NCBI GenBank assembly: GCA_017391525.1 | Contig: JAFOYE010000030.1 | Location: 1 to 33,470, forward strand | From: Paludibacteraceae bacterium | GTDB taxonomy: Bacteria; Bacteroidota; Bacteroidia; Bacteroidales; Paludibacteraceae | Reading direction: 5' to 3' | DNA length: 33,470 nucleotides | Part shown: piece after piece, positions 26,601 through 33,470 of the stretch | Layout of the letters: each line of letters starts with the position of its first letter | Numbering within the stretch: position 1 is the stretch's first letter | The notes under the pieces: generated by a model | Seen by the model: the letters and a program-made list of their open reading frames with translations, nothing else | Databases searched by the model: none | Told to the model about the DNA's origin: nothing | Position numbers and translations under genes: made by a program

Positions 26601-27415
26601 CGTTCAATAACAATGGCGTTTACACTGGTTCTTCTACTCCTGGTTGCTATGTATATGACAACGGTGAGGAAGTTAAGCTCTTTGTTTACAACGAGGACGC
26701 TAAGGGTACATTGCCTGCAAACGGTATGGCTGTTTACAATATCGGTCAAGCCGATGGTTCTATCCTCCACTCATGGGATGCTGCTCCAAGTGCAGTTTAC
26801 ACCTTGACAGGTCAAGCTAACACCGAGGGTAACCCTTGGGGTACAAGCCATGGCTTCTTCGTAAGTCAAGTACGTGAGGATGGTCAAAACAACTCAGGTG
26901 CTACATCACTCAAGTTCTACGCTAACGACGGCACAGAGCAAATGTCTTCTGCTTCTGACCTCTATAAAGAGATCATCACTGGTTCTAACGCAGGTGGTTA
27001 TGTGGTATCTGCAGACGAGTCTGTATTGATCTTCAACGATGGTGCACAACAATTCCTCGTATTTGACATCACATGGGAAGGCGACAAACCAGTATTGGCA
27101 TTGCGCTATACCATCAAGCACGGTATTGCTAAGATCCGTCAAATGAACTGGGATTATGCAGGTAACATCGTATGCTCTGGCGACGCTGGTATCTATATCG
27201 TAAGCTTGCCAAAGGCTGAGAACGTAACCGTTGTTCCTGCTAAGAAGGCGCTTACCGTTGTGGTTGGTAACCCAGATACAGCTGTAGAAGATGTAGTGAA
27301 AGAGGCAACTCTCGACCTCAACGCTCCTATGTACGATGTTTTGGGTCGCCAAGTGGATAAGACCTATCGTGGCATCGTTATCCAAAATGGTCAATCATTC
27401 CTTATTGTTCAGTAA
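23606..27415 (+). CDS. Giant secreted N-acetylmuramoyl-L-alanine amidase with C-terminal sorting-like tail, copy 1
   Basis: The 1269-residue product starts with a signal peptide (MKKTFMILAAALLTVSMSA after the first Met; Met5 at 23618 is an alternative start) and an Amidase_3-type zinc amidase that would cut the lactyl-peptide bond of peptidoglycan. Zinc ligands are His37 (NPGHG), Glu68 (FYESN) and His165 (SVHSNA), with catalytic Glu269 (LSEGYFHTYQPARH). A carboxypeptidase-regulatory-like beta domain follows (about 309-415), then a long region resembling DUF4623 (about 430-770; HEEDGTPHIYLI, LALSDIALTCDGKLVGVNY), an Ig-like stretch (about 780-870), a second propeller-like half, and a C-terminal tail with APMYDVLGRQVDKTYRGIVI that resembles a type IX secretion sorting signal. 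The protein would be displayed or released outside the outer membrane. Codon use suggests high expression. The amidase assignment is strong; activity and surface location are predicted. Confidence 0.85.
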   Translation: MQTVMKKTFMILAAALLTVSMSAADLTGKRIYVNPGHGSYGPNDRPMATIPYPNLPTTGMPDTLGFYESNTNLWKCMYLGEKLEAMGATVLYSRTQCGPWPYEMKNGDYPDYTYNKGGSIADPTIGWQYSDGYYAHPDYEKYNRSLSEICREVEANNIDYFISVHSNANSEGSTANFPLMLYRGPDAYSSANSVDGAEYVQGSYEKAKLANEEKLKIMKAGIDVASSTNLNIRGDWNFYGSTSTLTINGKTYKGYLGVMKHGASGFLSEGYFHTYQPARHRALNQDYCHMEGLDYYRAIINYYGADKETKGYIVGTVKDQYNKMSNKLFTYTPKSNDQWVPCNGAEVILKKGGVEVARYNVDTMYNGIFVFEGLEPGDDYSLDASCDGFFPLDDQYKVPFSVKANETTYSMIYLTDTAYVPPTIVYEDYPNPDQPAYLGLPSAFEMTAQADRDFSEVIKGTVKRTLQSGDSTILLSHEEDGTPHIYLIKSSLNTIETISTDSILPRDPNNQGDYLALSDIALTCDGKLVGVNYIRNQYGADQVDAGYVRGVKNFYIWDKLAGDARVWFTADDAGNSYRSDGGYTIAVKGESKDCQVIVSQRHYNATTGGALRISAYTVTDGTPSYIFYGNTLNAGAPLHAVTHGEDIQFTLSPRGEKKDFIFDAGLTTPMEFSLPGGQNQDVTILGQVSADLMHTKFNGATYFKYADHSLMAAPTTDADGKVTGVQVLDITEGLDKAVVIKTTNTTLAAPVEATYASASAKVKGTDLYLYLLVDNKMYSFTTVGVAQPVVPAIVAYNLNVVAQGTDYVFTFDANADAVAAELVFSAAGEEVGTLPVEVVKGANTITVAATDLPGEAGQELTWAVKLDGGAIANFGIVASEGSLIESSTSRLFNAVSTNPELDNFGKIYIMHRAGSSTSANAPKSGIWVYDHNLAKQNTEVYKGGEAKFGNPTRMSMDREGYLYIADWADGHSGIFMANTADMTQPFTQFFAGTRESNGAFNNNGVYTGSSTPGCYVYDNGEEVKLFVYNEDAKGTLPANGMAVYNIGQADGSILHSWDAAPSAVYTLTGQANTEGNPWGTSHGFFVSQVREDGQNNSGATSLKFYANDGTEQMSSASDLYKEIITGSNAGGYVVSADESVLIFNDGAQQFLVFDITWEGDKPVLALRYTIKHGIAKIRQMNWDYAGNIVCSGDAGIYIVSLPKAENVTVVPAKKALTVVVGNPDTAVEDVVKEATLDLNAPMYDVLGRQVDKTYRGIVIQNGQSFLIVQ

Positions 27416-27424
27416 GGCGATTAA

Positions 27425-27448
27425 GGCTATAGGCAATAGGCTATAGCC
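27425..27448 (+). repeat. Inverted repeat after amidase copy 1
   Basis: GGCTATAG (27425-27432) and CTATAGCC (27441-27448) form perfect 8-base arms around 8 bases; the loop also contains part of the same word (GGCAATAGG). It lies just before the terminator hairpin. Confidence 0.5.
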
Positions 27449-27457
27449 GAGGTTTTC

Positions 27458-27490
27458 AAAAGTGCTCGACTCAGGTCGGGCACTTTTTTT
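27458..27490 (+). terminator. Rho-independent terminator of unit 1
   Basis: AAAAGTGC-T-CGAC (27458-27470), loop TCAG, GTCG-G-GCACTTTT (27475-27487), followed by more T to 27490. The stem is 12 pairs plus one T-G wobble. Almost the same hairpin closes unit 2. Confidence 0.9.
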
Positions 27491-27520
27491 ATGTTCTGCA
27501 ACATATTAGATGTATTTCAC

Positions 27521-27551
27521 TTGCATATTTCGAAGAAATATCGTAACTTTG
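27521..27551 (+). promoter_or_regulatory. Bacteroidetes-type promoter for unit 2
   Basis: TTG at 27521-27523, a 20-base spacer, then TAACTTTG at 27544-27551, giving a leader of about 55-60 bases before the ATG at 27615. With the terminator just upstream this makes unit 2 an independent transcript. Confidence 0.8.
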
Positions 27552-27559
27552 TGGCTCTC

Positions 27560-27586
27560 TAGAACTTTTAGAACTGTTAAAACTTT
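27560..27586 (+). repeat. Three tandem 9-base repeats in the leader of unit 2
   Basis: TAGAACTTT (27560-27568), TAGAACTGT (27569-27577) and TAAAACTTT (27578-27586) are contiguous. They would be at the very 5' end of the unit 2 mRNA. Confidence 0.6.
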
Positions 27587-27614
27587 ATACATTAACCCCT
27601 AAAAACAATCAACC

Positions 27615-28442
27615 ATGAAGAAGATCTTTCTTTCTTTGGCATTAGCCTTCTCAATGATGGCTTCTGCACAGTTGCTTGAGGTATCATCTACCCAGTTGGT
27701 GACTTCTAAGGCCGACGCTAAGGTAGCTGCTTTCAGCCCTAATGGCGATTACCTCTTACTAACTAACACAAGTAACCAAGGTTTGCAAAGCCTGGATTTG
27801 GCTAGCAAAAAAGTTACCACTATCACGAAAGCGGATGGTGCAGGTTATAACGTAAAAATTGCTCAAGATGGCAACGAGATTGTTTATCGTGAGGTAAAAC
27901 TTGATGCGACCAAGAGCCGTACTAGCAACATTATTCGCCATGATTTGGTAGCTAACAAGGCACAAGTGATTGCACAAAAGCAACAACACTTGGCTGCTAT
28001 GGTGGCAGACGCTGACCGTCCTTCCTTCTCAATCAAGGATCGTCAATTGATGATGACCAAGAACGGCAAGACTATCGTCTTCTCTCCTAACGGTCAACAA
28101 TACAGTTACCACTGGGCATCTCTTTCTCCTAATGGCAAGAAAGTGTCTTACTACATCAGTTCAGTAGGTTGCTTCGTTTGCGACATCGATGGTAAGAATA
28201 TCCAATTCATTGGTCACAACATCCTCGCTCCAGTATGGTACAACGATAATATCCTCGTTGGTTGCGATACTAAGGATAACGGCGAAGTGGTTTTGGAGTC
28301 TGTTATCGTAGCTTATAGCTTAGATGGCAAGAAGCAAGTATTGACCAATGGTGAGCAAATCGCTGTGTTCCCACAAGCTGCTAATGGCAAGATCGCTTAC
28401 TCTACAAGCGAAGGTGAAATCTATATTATGAACATTAAATGA
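27615..28442 (+). CDS. Secreted beta-propeller-like (PD40/TolB-type repeat) protein, copy 2
   Basis: The 275-residue paralog of the product at 22773-23606 shares the signal peptide start MKKIFLSLAL, the blade motifs (VAAFSPNGDYLLLTN, VKIAQDGNEIVYRE, WASLSPNGKKVSYY) and the ending IYIMNIK; identity is near 45 percent by eye. The signal peptide is cleaved near ASA|Q, residue 19. Its TGA stop overlaps the start of the second amidase gene, preserving the coupling seen in unit 1. No catalytic motif is seen; a binding or accessory role for the amidase is inferred only from the conserved pairing. The gene has its own promoter 60 bases upstream. Confidence 0.75.
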   Translation: MKKIFLSLALAFSMMASAQLLEVSSTQLVTSKADAKVAAFSPNGDYLLLTNTSNQGLQSLDLASKKVTTITKADGAGYNVKIAQDGNEIVYREVKLDATKSRTSNIIRHDLVANKAQVIAQKQQHLAAMVADADRPSFSIKDRQLMMTKNGKTIVFSPNGQQYSYHWASLSPNGKKVSYYISSVGCFVCDIDGKNIQFIGHNILAPVWYNDNILVGCDTKDNGEVVLESVIVAYSLDGKKQVLTNGEQIAVFPQAANGKIAYSTSEGEIYIMNIK

Positions 28443-31400
28443 TGCATACTACTATGAAAAAGACATTACTTCTTATGGCGGCATGCGTAGTTAGCATCGC
28501 CATGTTTGCTACTGACTTGACAGGCAAACGTATTTATATCAACCCAGGTCACGGTAGCTGGGGTCCAAATGACCGTCCTAATGCTACTATCCCTTATCCT
28601 AACTTGGCATCTACAGGTATGCCCGATACCTGCGGTTTCTATGAGACCAACACCAACCTTTGGAAATGTCTTGAGCTCCGCGATCACTTGGAGGCAGCAG
28701 GTGCGTTTGTGATGATGTCACATACCCAAGGTGGTCCTTGGCCATATGAGAAAGTAAATGGCGAGTATCCAGATTATACATGGGAGGCATATCAACAATT
28801 GCCTGACTTTGAGAAATACAATCGTCCATTGCTTGAGATCGCTGACGAGGCAGAGGCAAACAATATGGACTACTTCATCTCTGTACACTCTAATGCGGCT
28901 ACCGATGGTAATACCGTAAACTATTTGGCATACTTCTACCGTGGTAATAACGCAGGTGAGCACGTAGTTCCAGGTGCTATCGAAATGTGTAAGGCATCTT
29001 GGTATCATGCTTTTGAGTGCCGCTCTATGTCTGGTCTTGAGCCAAACAACTACGATACCCGTGATCCTGAGACATCTAAGCACATTTTGGCAGATATCGA
29101 TTTCTATCATAGCAGCTATGATGCTACTCTTCCATCTTCTGGTAAGACTTATACCGGTTACCTCGGCGTATTGCACCATGGTGTTCCTGGTTTCCTCGTA
29201 GAGGGTTATTTCCACACCTATCAACCAGCTCGTCACCGTGCGTTGAATCCTGACTATTGCAAGCAAGAGGGTATTCGCTACTACCGCGGTATCGTGGACT
29301 ACTTTAAGGCAGATACAGATACCAAGGGTTATATCTTGGGTACTGTAAAGGACGAGCATGAGCCTCTCGTACATGAGATGTATAAGTATGCTCCTAACAC
29401 CAATGACCAATACAAACCTCTGAATGGTGCGGTTGTTACATTGAGCACAGAGGCTGGCGAAGTACTTGCTACTTATACCGTGGATCAAAACTACAACGGT
29501 CTATTCTACTTCCCTAACCTCGCTCCTGGTACATACAAATTGGACGCTGTGGCTGATGGCTACAAACCTCTCCATCGTCAATATCAAACAGTAGTGGTTG
29601 AGGCGAACGCAACTAGCTATCCATTCCTCTACCTTGAGGATACTGCTTATGTAGATCTTTCTAACCTCTATGTAGATTATCCAGATCCTGCTCAACCTGC
29701 TTATGCGGCTGTTCCAGAGCAATTCAATATGAAGCAAAATGAGTTGAAAGACAATACTGCTAAGCTCAAAGGTACTATCAAGCGTACTATCCAACACGCT
29801 GACTCTGTCTTCTACCTCACCCACGAGGAGGATGGTACAGCACATATCTATGTACTCAACAACACTACTGGCGCACTCGACACCATCTCTACCGTGGGTA
29901 TCGTACCGGTTGATACTACCAATCCAGGTGACTTCCTCGCACTCTCTGATATCGCTATCACATGCGATGGTAAGCTCGTAGGTGTTAACTATACTCGTTG
30001 CAACTACAGTGACGGCGTAGTAGAGGCAGGCTACAAACGTGGTACAACTCGTTTCTATATCTGGGATGACTTCTACGCAGATCCTGTAGAGTGGTTCACT
30101 AGCCAATTCTCTAGCAACTCTAACAAGTCTGACCAAGGTTACACCATGGCACTCAAGGGTATGTCTGACAACTGTACTATCCTTATCACAGGTGTTCACC
30201 GCTATGGTAATGGTGCTCGCTTTACTCTCTTCAATGTGGCTGATAATGTGGTTACTAGCGAGTCATTCTTTGGCTACCAACTCGGTTCTGGTTTGGGCGC
30301 AGAGGAGTTGGCTATCTTTGAGGAGGCAGAGGATGGTACTGACTTCCGTCTCACCCTTTCTCCACGTGGTGATAAGAAAGACTTCATTATGGATGCTGAG
30401 AAGATGGCTCCAGTTGAGTTCGAGACAGCTGGTTCTAACGAAGAGCCTGTTGTTGTTGGCGAGTTCCCAGCTGAGCTTATCGGCGTGAAGTTCCAAGGTG
30501 CTTCTTACTTCAAGTATGCTGGCAAGAGCATGATGGTTACTCCTTATGAGAGCGCAGAAGGCTTTGTGGCTGGTGTCAAACTCTTTGATATCACCGAAGG
30601 TCTTGATAAGGCTGTAGAAGTGAAATTAGATTATGGTTTCTTTGAGCCTTATGGTGCTCCAACCCAACATGCTAGTGCTGGTGCATATGTGGATGGCGCA
30701 GTGCTCAACCTCTATCTCTATGTGGACGGACTCGTTTGGTCATTCACCACAAAAGGCGTACAACAACCTATCGTTGAGCGCATGAACGCGTTGGACCTCA
30801 AGGTGGCTAAAACCGAAAATGACTATATCTTCTCATTCGTTGCTAACCAAGCTGCTCCTTACGCTGCTATCCTCTTCTATAACGAAAGCAAAGAAATAGT
30901 TGAGCAAATCGATATTGAGGCTGTTAAGGGTGCTAACAAGGTGACTGTTCCTGTGGATATGCTTCCTACTGAGGCTAAGACTTGGGGTATTACCCTCACT
31001 GGTACTCCAGTTCCAGGTATGGGTCTTGTAGCTGATCATGTAGATTCTACCATGGTGAAGCCATATGCTATCGTTAATAGCCATCCTCTCACCGACCAAT
31101 TTGGTCAACTCTATGTGATGGAAGGTTCAGGCACTAACAAGGGCGTTTCTATCTATGATATTGATATGAACAAGCTCAATACCACTCCATATGTATCTAC
31201 CGACGCTGCTTGGGATGCTCCTAAGCGTATGGCAGTAGCTTCTGATGGTACTTTGTTCATCGCCGAGTATAGCGACGGTCATAGTGGTGTTTACGTAATG
31301 GATCCTGCTCAACCTGAGAATATTACCCAATTCTTCGCAGGTACACGCGATGGCAATGGTGTAATCTCTAATGGTGGCGTTAATGTAGGTGCTTCTACCG

Positions 31401-32185
31401 CAGGTATCTCTATTTACAAAGAGGGTGCAGAATCTAAGTTGGTTGTTTACAACGAGGATTTTGGTTCTTCACTCGGTAACATCTTGATCTACAACATCGG
31501 TCAAGAGGACGGCTCTATTGTTAAGTCTTGGGATGCTGCTCCATCTGAGGTATATGGCAAGGGTTCTAACCTCGCTGGTTTGGTGAACAAGAACGGTCAA
31601 CCTATCCTCACTGATCACGGCTTCTTCGTTTCTACTCTCCGTTATGCAGGTGGTAATAATAGCTATGCTACTTCTTGCCGCTACTATAACTTTGCTCAGG
31701 AGTGCGAGTTCTCTACTCACTACGATGCATATGCTCCTTATGTAAATGGTAGCAACGACGGTGCTTTGGCGCTCAGCAATGACCAAAAGTACCTCGTATT
31801 GCCAGATGATAACAACCAATTCGTAGTATTTGAGTGCGCTTGGGATTCTCTCGGCAAACTCAGTGTGAAGTATGTAGAATCATTCGTTCACAACCTTGGT
31901 CCAGTTTACCAATTGAGCTTTGACTATGCAGGTAACTTGATCGCTTCTTCTGCTGGTCATATCACTCGCTACACCATGCCAACAGCTGATAACACCATCG
32001 TTATCCCAGCTAAGACTGCTTTGGCTGATGCTCCAGCTCCAGATCCTGATACAGCAGTAGAAGATGTGGTTCGTGAAGCTACTCTTGACTTCAATGCTCC
32101 TATGTACGACGTATTGGGTCGCCAAGTGGATAAGACCTACCGTGGTATTGTTATCCAAAACGGACAAGCTTTCCTAGTGAAGTAA
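28442..32185 (+). CDS. Giant secreted N-acetylmuramoyl-L-alanine amidase with C-terminal sorting-like tail, copy 2
   Basis: The 1247-residue paralog of the product at 23606-27415 keeps the same architecture. The chosen start (ATG 28442, MHTTMKKTLL) is the position homologous to unit 1; ATG 28439 (4-base ATGA overlap with the propeller stop) and ATG 28454 are alternatives. Amidase residues are His37 (NPGHG), Glu68 (FYETN), His149 (SVHSNA) and catalytic Glu254 (LVEGYFHTYQPARH), so the site is intact. The segment between Glu68 and His149 is 16 residues shorter than in copy 1 and the following part differs most, which may alter substrate choice. Regulatory-like beta domain, DUF4623-like region (HEEDGTAHIYVL, LALSDIAITCDGKLVGVNY), propeller-like second half and the sorting-like tail follow in the same order. 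The end reads NGQAFLVK. Strong codon bias suggests high expression. Confidence 0.85.
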   Translation: MHTTMKKTLLLMAACVVSIAMFATDLTGKRIYINPGHGSWGPNDRPNATIPYPNLASTGMPDTCGFYETNTNLWKCLELRDHLEAAGAFVMMSHTQGGPWPYEKVNGEYPDYTWEAYQQLPDFEKYNRPLLEIADEAEANNMDYFISVHSNAATDGNTVNYLAYFYRGNNAGEHVVPGAIEMCKASWYHAFECRSMSGLEPNNYDTRDPETSKHILADIDFYHSSYDATLPSSGKTYTGYLGVLHHGVPGFLVEGYFHTYQPARHRALNPDYCKQEGIRYYRGIVDYFKADTDTKGYILGTVKDEHEPLVHEMYKYAPNTNDQYKPLNGAVVTLSTEAGEVLATYTVDQNYNGLFYFPNLAPGTYKLDAVADGYKPLHRQYQTVVVEANATSYPFLYLEDTAYVDLSNLYVDYPDPAQPAYAAVPEQFNMKQNELKDNTAKLKGTIKRTIQHADSVFYLTHEEDGTAHIYVLNNTTGALDTISTVGIVPVDTTNPGDFLALSDIAITCDGKLVGVNYTRCNYSDGVVEAGYKRGTTRFYIWDDFYADPVEWFTSQFSSNSNKSDQGYTMALKGMSDNCTILITGVHRYGNGARFTLFNVADNVVTSESFFGYQLGSGLGAEELAIFEEAEDGTDFRLTLSPRGDKKDFIMDAEKMAPVEFETAGSNEEPVVVGEFPAELIGVKFQGASYFKYAGKSMMVTPYESAEGFVAGVKLFDITEGLDKAVEVKLDYGFFEPYGAPTQHASAGAYVDGAVLNLYLYVDGLVWSFTTKGVQQPIVERMNALDLKVAKTENDYIFSFVANQAAPYAAILFYNESKEIVEQIDIEAVKGANKVTVPVDMLPTEAKTWGITLTGTPVPGMGLVADHVDSTMVKPYAIVNSHPLTDQFGQLYVMEGSGTNKGVSIYDIDMNKLNTTPYVSTDAAWDAPKRMAVASDGTLFIAEYSDGHSGVYVMDPAQPENITQFFAGTRDGNGVISNGGVNVGASTAGISIYKEGAESKLVVYNEDFGSSLGNILIYNIGQEDGSIVKSWDAAPSEVYGKGSNLAGLVNKNGQPILTDHGFFVSTLRYAGGNNSYATSCRYYNFAQECEFSTHYDAYAPYVNGSNDGALALSNDQKYLVLPDDNNQFVVFECAWDSLGKLSVKYVESFVHNLGPVYQLSFDYAGNLIASSAGHITRYTMPTADNTIVIPAKTALADAPAPDPDTAVEDVVREATLDFNAPMYDVLGRQVDKTYRGIVIQNGQAFLVK

Positions 32186-32192
32186 GACCTGT

Positions 32193-32229
32193 TACGCTAG
32201 TTACACTAGTCCAACTAGTTTAAACTAGT
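32193..32229 (+). repeat. Four tandem ~9-base CTAGT repeats after amidase copy 2
   Basis: TACGCTAGT, TACACTAGT, CCAACTAGT and TTAAACTAGT follow one another, placing CTAG at 32197, 32206, 32215 and 32225. The array sits between the amidase stop codon and its terminator. Confidence 0.6.
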
Positions 32230-32238
32230 AATCATAAT

Positions 32239-32277
32239 AAAAGTGCTCGACTCTAGTCGGGCACTTTTATTCTTTTT
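32239..32277 (+). terminator. Rho-independent terminator of unit 2
   Basis: AAAAGTGC-T-CGAC (32239-32251), loop TCTA, GTCG-G-GCACTTTT (32256-32268), followed by a T-rich run. It differs from the unit 1 hairpin only in the loop region. The next ~85 bases (32278-32363) hold nothing I can identify. Confidence 0.88.
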
Positions 32278-32363
32278 CAATACCTGCTCTCCGACTTCCG
32301 CTCCCTGATAACCACTTTCCTGTCACATGCTGTTGGCAAAATATAAGAATTTAAGGCGAAAAC

Positions 32364-32394
32364 TTGTGTATATGCTTTTTTTTTACTACCTTTG
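32364..32394 (+). promoter_or_regulatory. Bacteroidetes-type promoter for the glucan phosphorylase
   Basis: TTG at 32364-32366, a 20-base spacer, then TACCTTTG at 32387-32394. The leader of about 90 bases to the ATG at 32491 includes a small GC-rich palindrome (GCGCATGTGCGC at 32407-32418) of unknown meaning. Confidence 0.75.
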
Positions 32395-32490
32395 CGCCGC
32401 TTTTTTGCGCATGTGCGCGATACGTGTACGCTATTAGAGCATGTAATTAATAGAAATTTAAGTACAAAAAAGAATAAAAACATTACATTT

Positions 32491-33470
32491 ATGGTTATTA
32501 AAGTAAGTAACACCAATCAACCAAACTGGACAGATTTGAACGTTCATGCTAATCTTCCAGCTAACCTCAGCAAACTTCAAGAGATTGCAAACAACCTCTG
32601 GTGGGTTTGGAACTCTGAGGCTAAGAACATCTTCCGTAAAATCGATCTTGATGCTTGGCACCAAGCGCAATCTAACCCTGTAGTATTGCTCAATACTATC
32701 AGCTACGATCGCATGTTGGAGCTCAGCAAGGACAAAGCATTCATGAAGGAGCTCGACGCTGTATATGCAGATTTCCGTGCTTATATGGATGAACCAAAAG
32801 ATCCTAAGAAACCTAGCGTAGCTTACTACTCAATGGAGTACGGTCTTACCCAAGTGTTGAAGATCTACTCTGGTGGTCTTGGCGTTCTCGCTGGTGACTA
32901 CCTCAAAGAGGCTTCTGACTGCAACGTAGATATGACCGCTATCGGTTTCCTCTATCGCTATGGTTACTTCACACAAACACTCTCTCCAGAAGGACAACAA
33001 ATAGCAAAATACGAGGCACAAAACTTCTCTAATCTCCCTATCTCACAAGTGAAAGAGGCAGACGGCACCCCAATGATCATCGAGGTTCCTTATCCAGAGC
33101 GCACTGTGAAGGCTTATTTGTGGAAGGTAGCAGTAGGTCGTATCAACCTCTATTTGCTTGATACCGACAACGAGATGAACTCTGAGTGGGATCGCCAAAT
33201 CACTCACCAACTCTATGGTGGTGACTGGGAGAACCGTATCAAACAAGAGATTATGCTCGGTATGGGTGGTACTATCGCACTCAGCAAGTTGGGTATTAAG
33301 AAAGATGTATATCACTGCAACGAGGGTCACGCTGCCTTCATGGGCTTGCAACGTATGCTCGACCTCGTGGAGAAAGAGGGCCTCAACTTCCAACAAGCAT
33401 TGGAGGTAGTTCGCGCAAGCGGTCTCTACACTTGCCACACTCCAGTACCTGCTGGTCACGACTACTTCGA
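32491..33470 (+). CDS. glgP: Alpha-glucan (glycogen/maltodextrin) phosphorylase, 5' part
   Basis: The frame is open from ATG 32491 to the window edge (326 codons plus two bases); the C-terminal part, including the pyridoxal-phosphate lysine, is not visible. The N-terminus carries the DUF3417-type segment ([20 protein letters not shown] at about 22-41) followed by the phosphorylase start [33 protein letters not shown] (given here as landmarks at about 111-143), [11 protein letters not shown] and CNEGHAAF. Enzymes of this GT35 type release glucose-1-phosphate from storage or imported glucans in the cytoplasm. Codon bias is strong, as for an abundant enzyme. It has its own promoter and no link to the amidase units beyond proximity. 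Confidence 0.92.
   Translation, partial: MVIKVSNTNQPNWTDLNVHANLPANLSKLQEIANNLWWVWNSEAKNIFRKIDLDAWHQAQSNPVVLLNTISYDRMLELSKDKAFMKELDAVYADFRAYMDEPKDPKKPSVAYYSMEYGLTQVLKIYSGGLGVLAGDYLKEASDCNVDMTAIGFLYRYGYFTQTLSPEGQQIAKYEAQNFSNLPISQVKEADGTPMIIEVPYPERTVKAYLWKVAVGRINLYLLDTDNEMNSEWDRQITHQLYGGDWENRIKQEIMLGMGGTIALSKLGIKKDVYHCNEGHAAFMGLQRMLDLVEKEGLNFQQALEVVRASGLYTCHTPVPAGHDYF

Larger units (their letters stand above)
22773..32277 (+). repeat. Tandem duplication of a two-gene propeller/amidase unit
   Basis: Unit 1 (22773 to the terminator ending at 27490) and unit 2 (27615 to the terminator ending at 32277) have the same order: a ~276-residue secreted propeller-like protein, an overlapping gene for a ~1250-residue secreted amidase, and a terminator with almost the same hairpin. 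The start-to-start period is 4842 bases. Protein similarity is roughly 45-50 percent by eye along both pairs, so the duplication is not recent, but the last ~41 residues before the amidase ends and parts of the catalytic domain are nearly identical. Confidence 0.85.

Noticed and set aside
32193..32229. CRISPR-like or attachment-site array
   Set aside because: Units are 9-10 bases and contiguous with no spacers, and no cas, integrase or transposase gene is present.
22773..32277. Duplication by a mobile element
   Set aside because: No transposase, terminal inverted repeats or target-site duplications are visible at the borders; the divergence between copies points to an old tandem duplication.

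Overview
The window looks like a chromosomal stretch from a low-GC member of the Bacteroidales (phylum Bacteroidota). The reasons are: six promoters of the Bacteroidetes sigma-ABfr type (TTG, then TAnnTTTG, with a 20-base spacer every time); almost no Shine-Dalgarno sequences; signal peptides that often end just before a Gln; an isoleucyl-tRNA synthetase of the type 2 Bacteroidetes form with a GIHH signature; a BspA-type leucine-rich repeat protein; and large secreted proteins whose C-terminal tail resembles a type IX secretion sorting signal. I saw no tRNA, rRNA, CRISPR array, phage gene or transposase. Genus is not determinable from what I can see.

Layout. (1) 1-3233: the 3' end of an unidentified gene with its terminator, then a secreted NamZ-type (DUF1343/GH171) exo-N-acetylmuramidase and a sodium:solute symporter, probably a pair that releases and imports a cell-wall sugar. 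(2) 3255-12336, minus strand: one long probable operon, potA-potB-potC-potD (polyamine-type ABC importer), then a very large periplasmic TPR protein and an outer-membrane beta-barrel. It starts at a clear promoter near 12.4 kb and ends in a perfect bidirectional hairpin at 3.2 kb. (3) 12555-14243: a secreted BspA-like LRR protein with a divergent promoter. (4) 14410-22678: ileS, an AsmA-like protein, an M3 zinc oligopeptidase and a multi-spanning membrane protein, closely spaced and probably one transcript. (5) 22773-32277: a tandem duplication of a two-gene unit. Each copy encodes a secreted beta-propeller-like protein whose stop codon overlaps the start of a ~1250-residue secreted amidase with a C-terminal sorting-like tail, followed by a near-identical terminator. 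(6) 32491 to the end: the first 326 codons of an alpha-glucan phosphorylase.

The most interesting content is the duplicated propeller/mega-amidase unit. All four catalytic-site residues survive in both amidases, and the last ~41 residues before the end are nearly identical between copies with almost only synonymous DNA changes. With the NamZ/symporter pair 20 kb away this suggests a cell-surface peptidoglycan-processing capacity, though a functional link is inference. Other points are the altered GIHH signature of IleRS (linked to strong mupirocin resistance in this enzyme class), a polyamine binding protein with a C-terminal membrane anchor, a PotA with a duplicated TOBE domain, and a set of short 7-11-base tandem arrays, each with its own unit, lying beside genes and once inside ileS.
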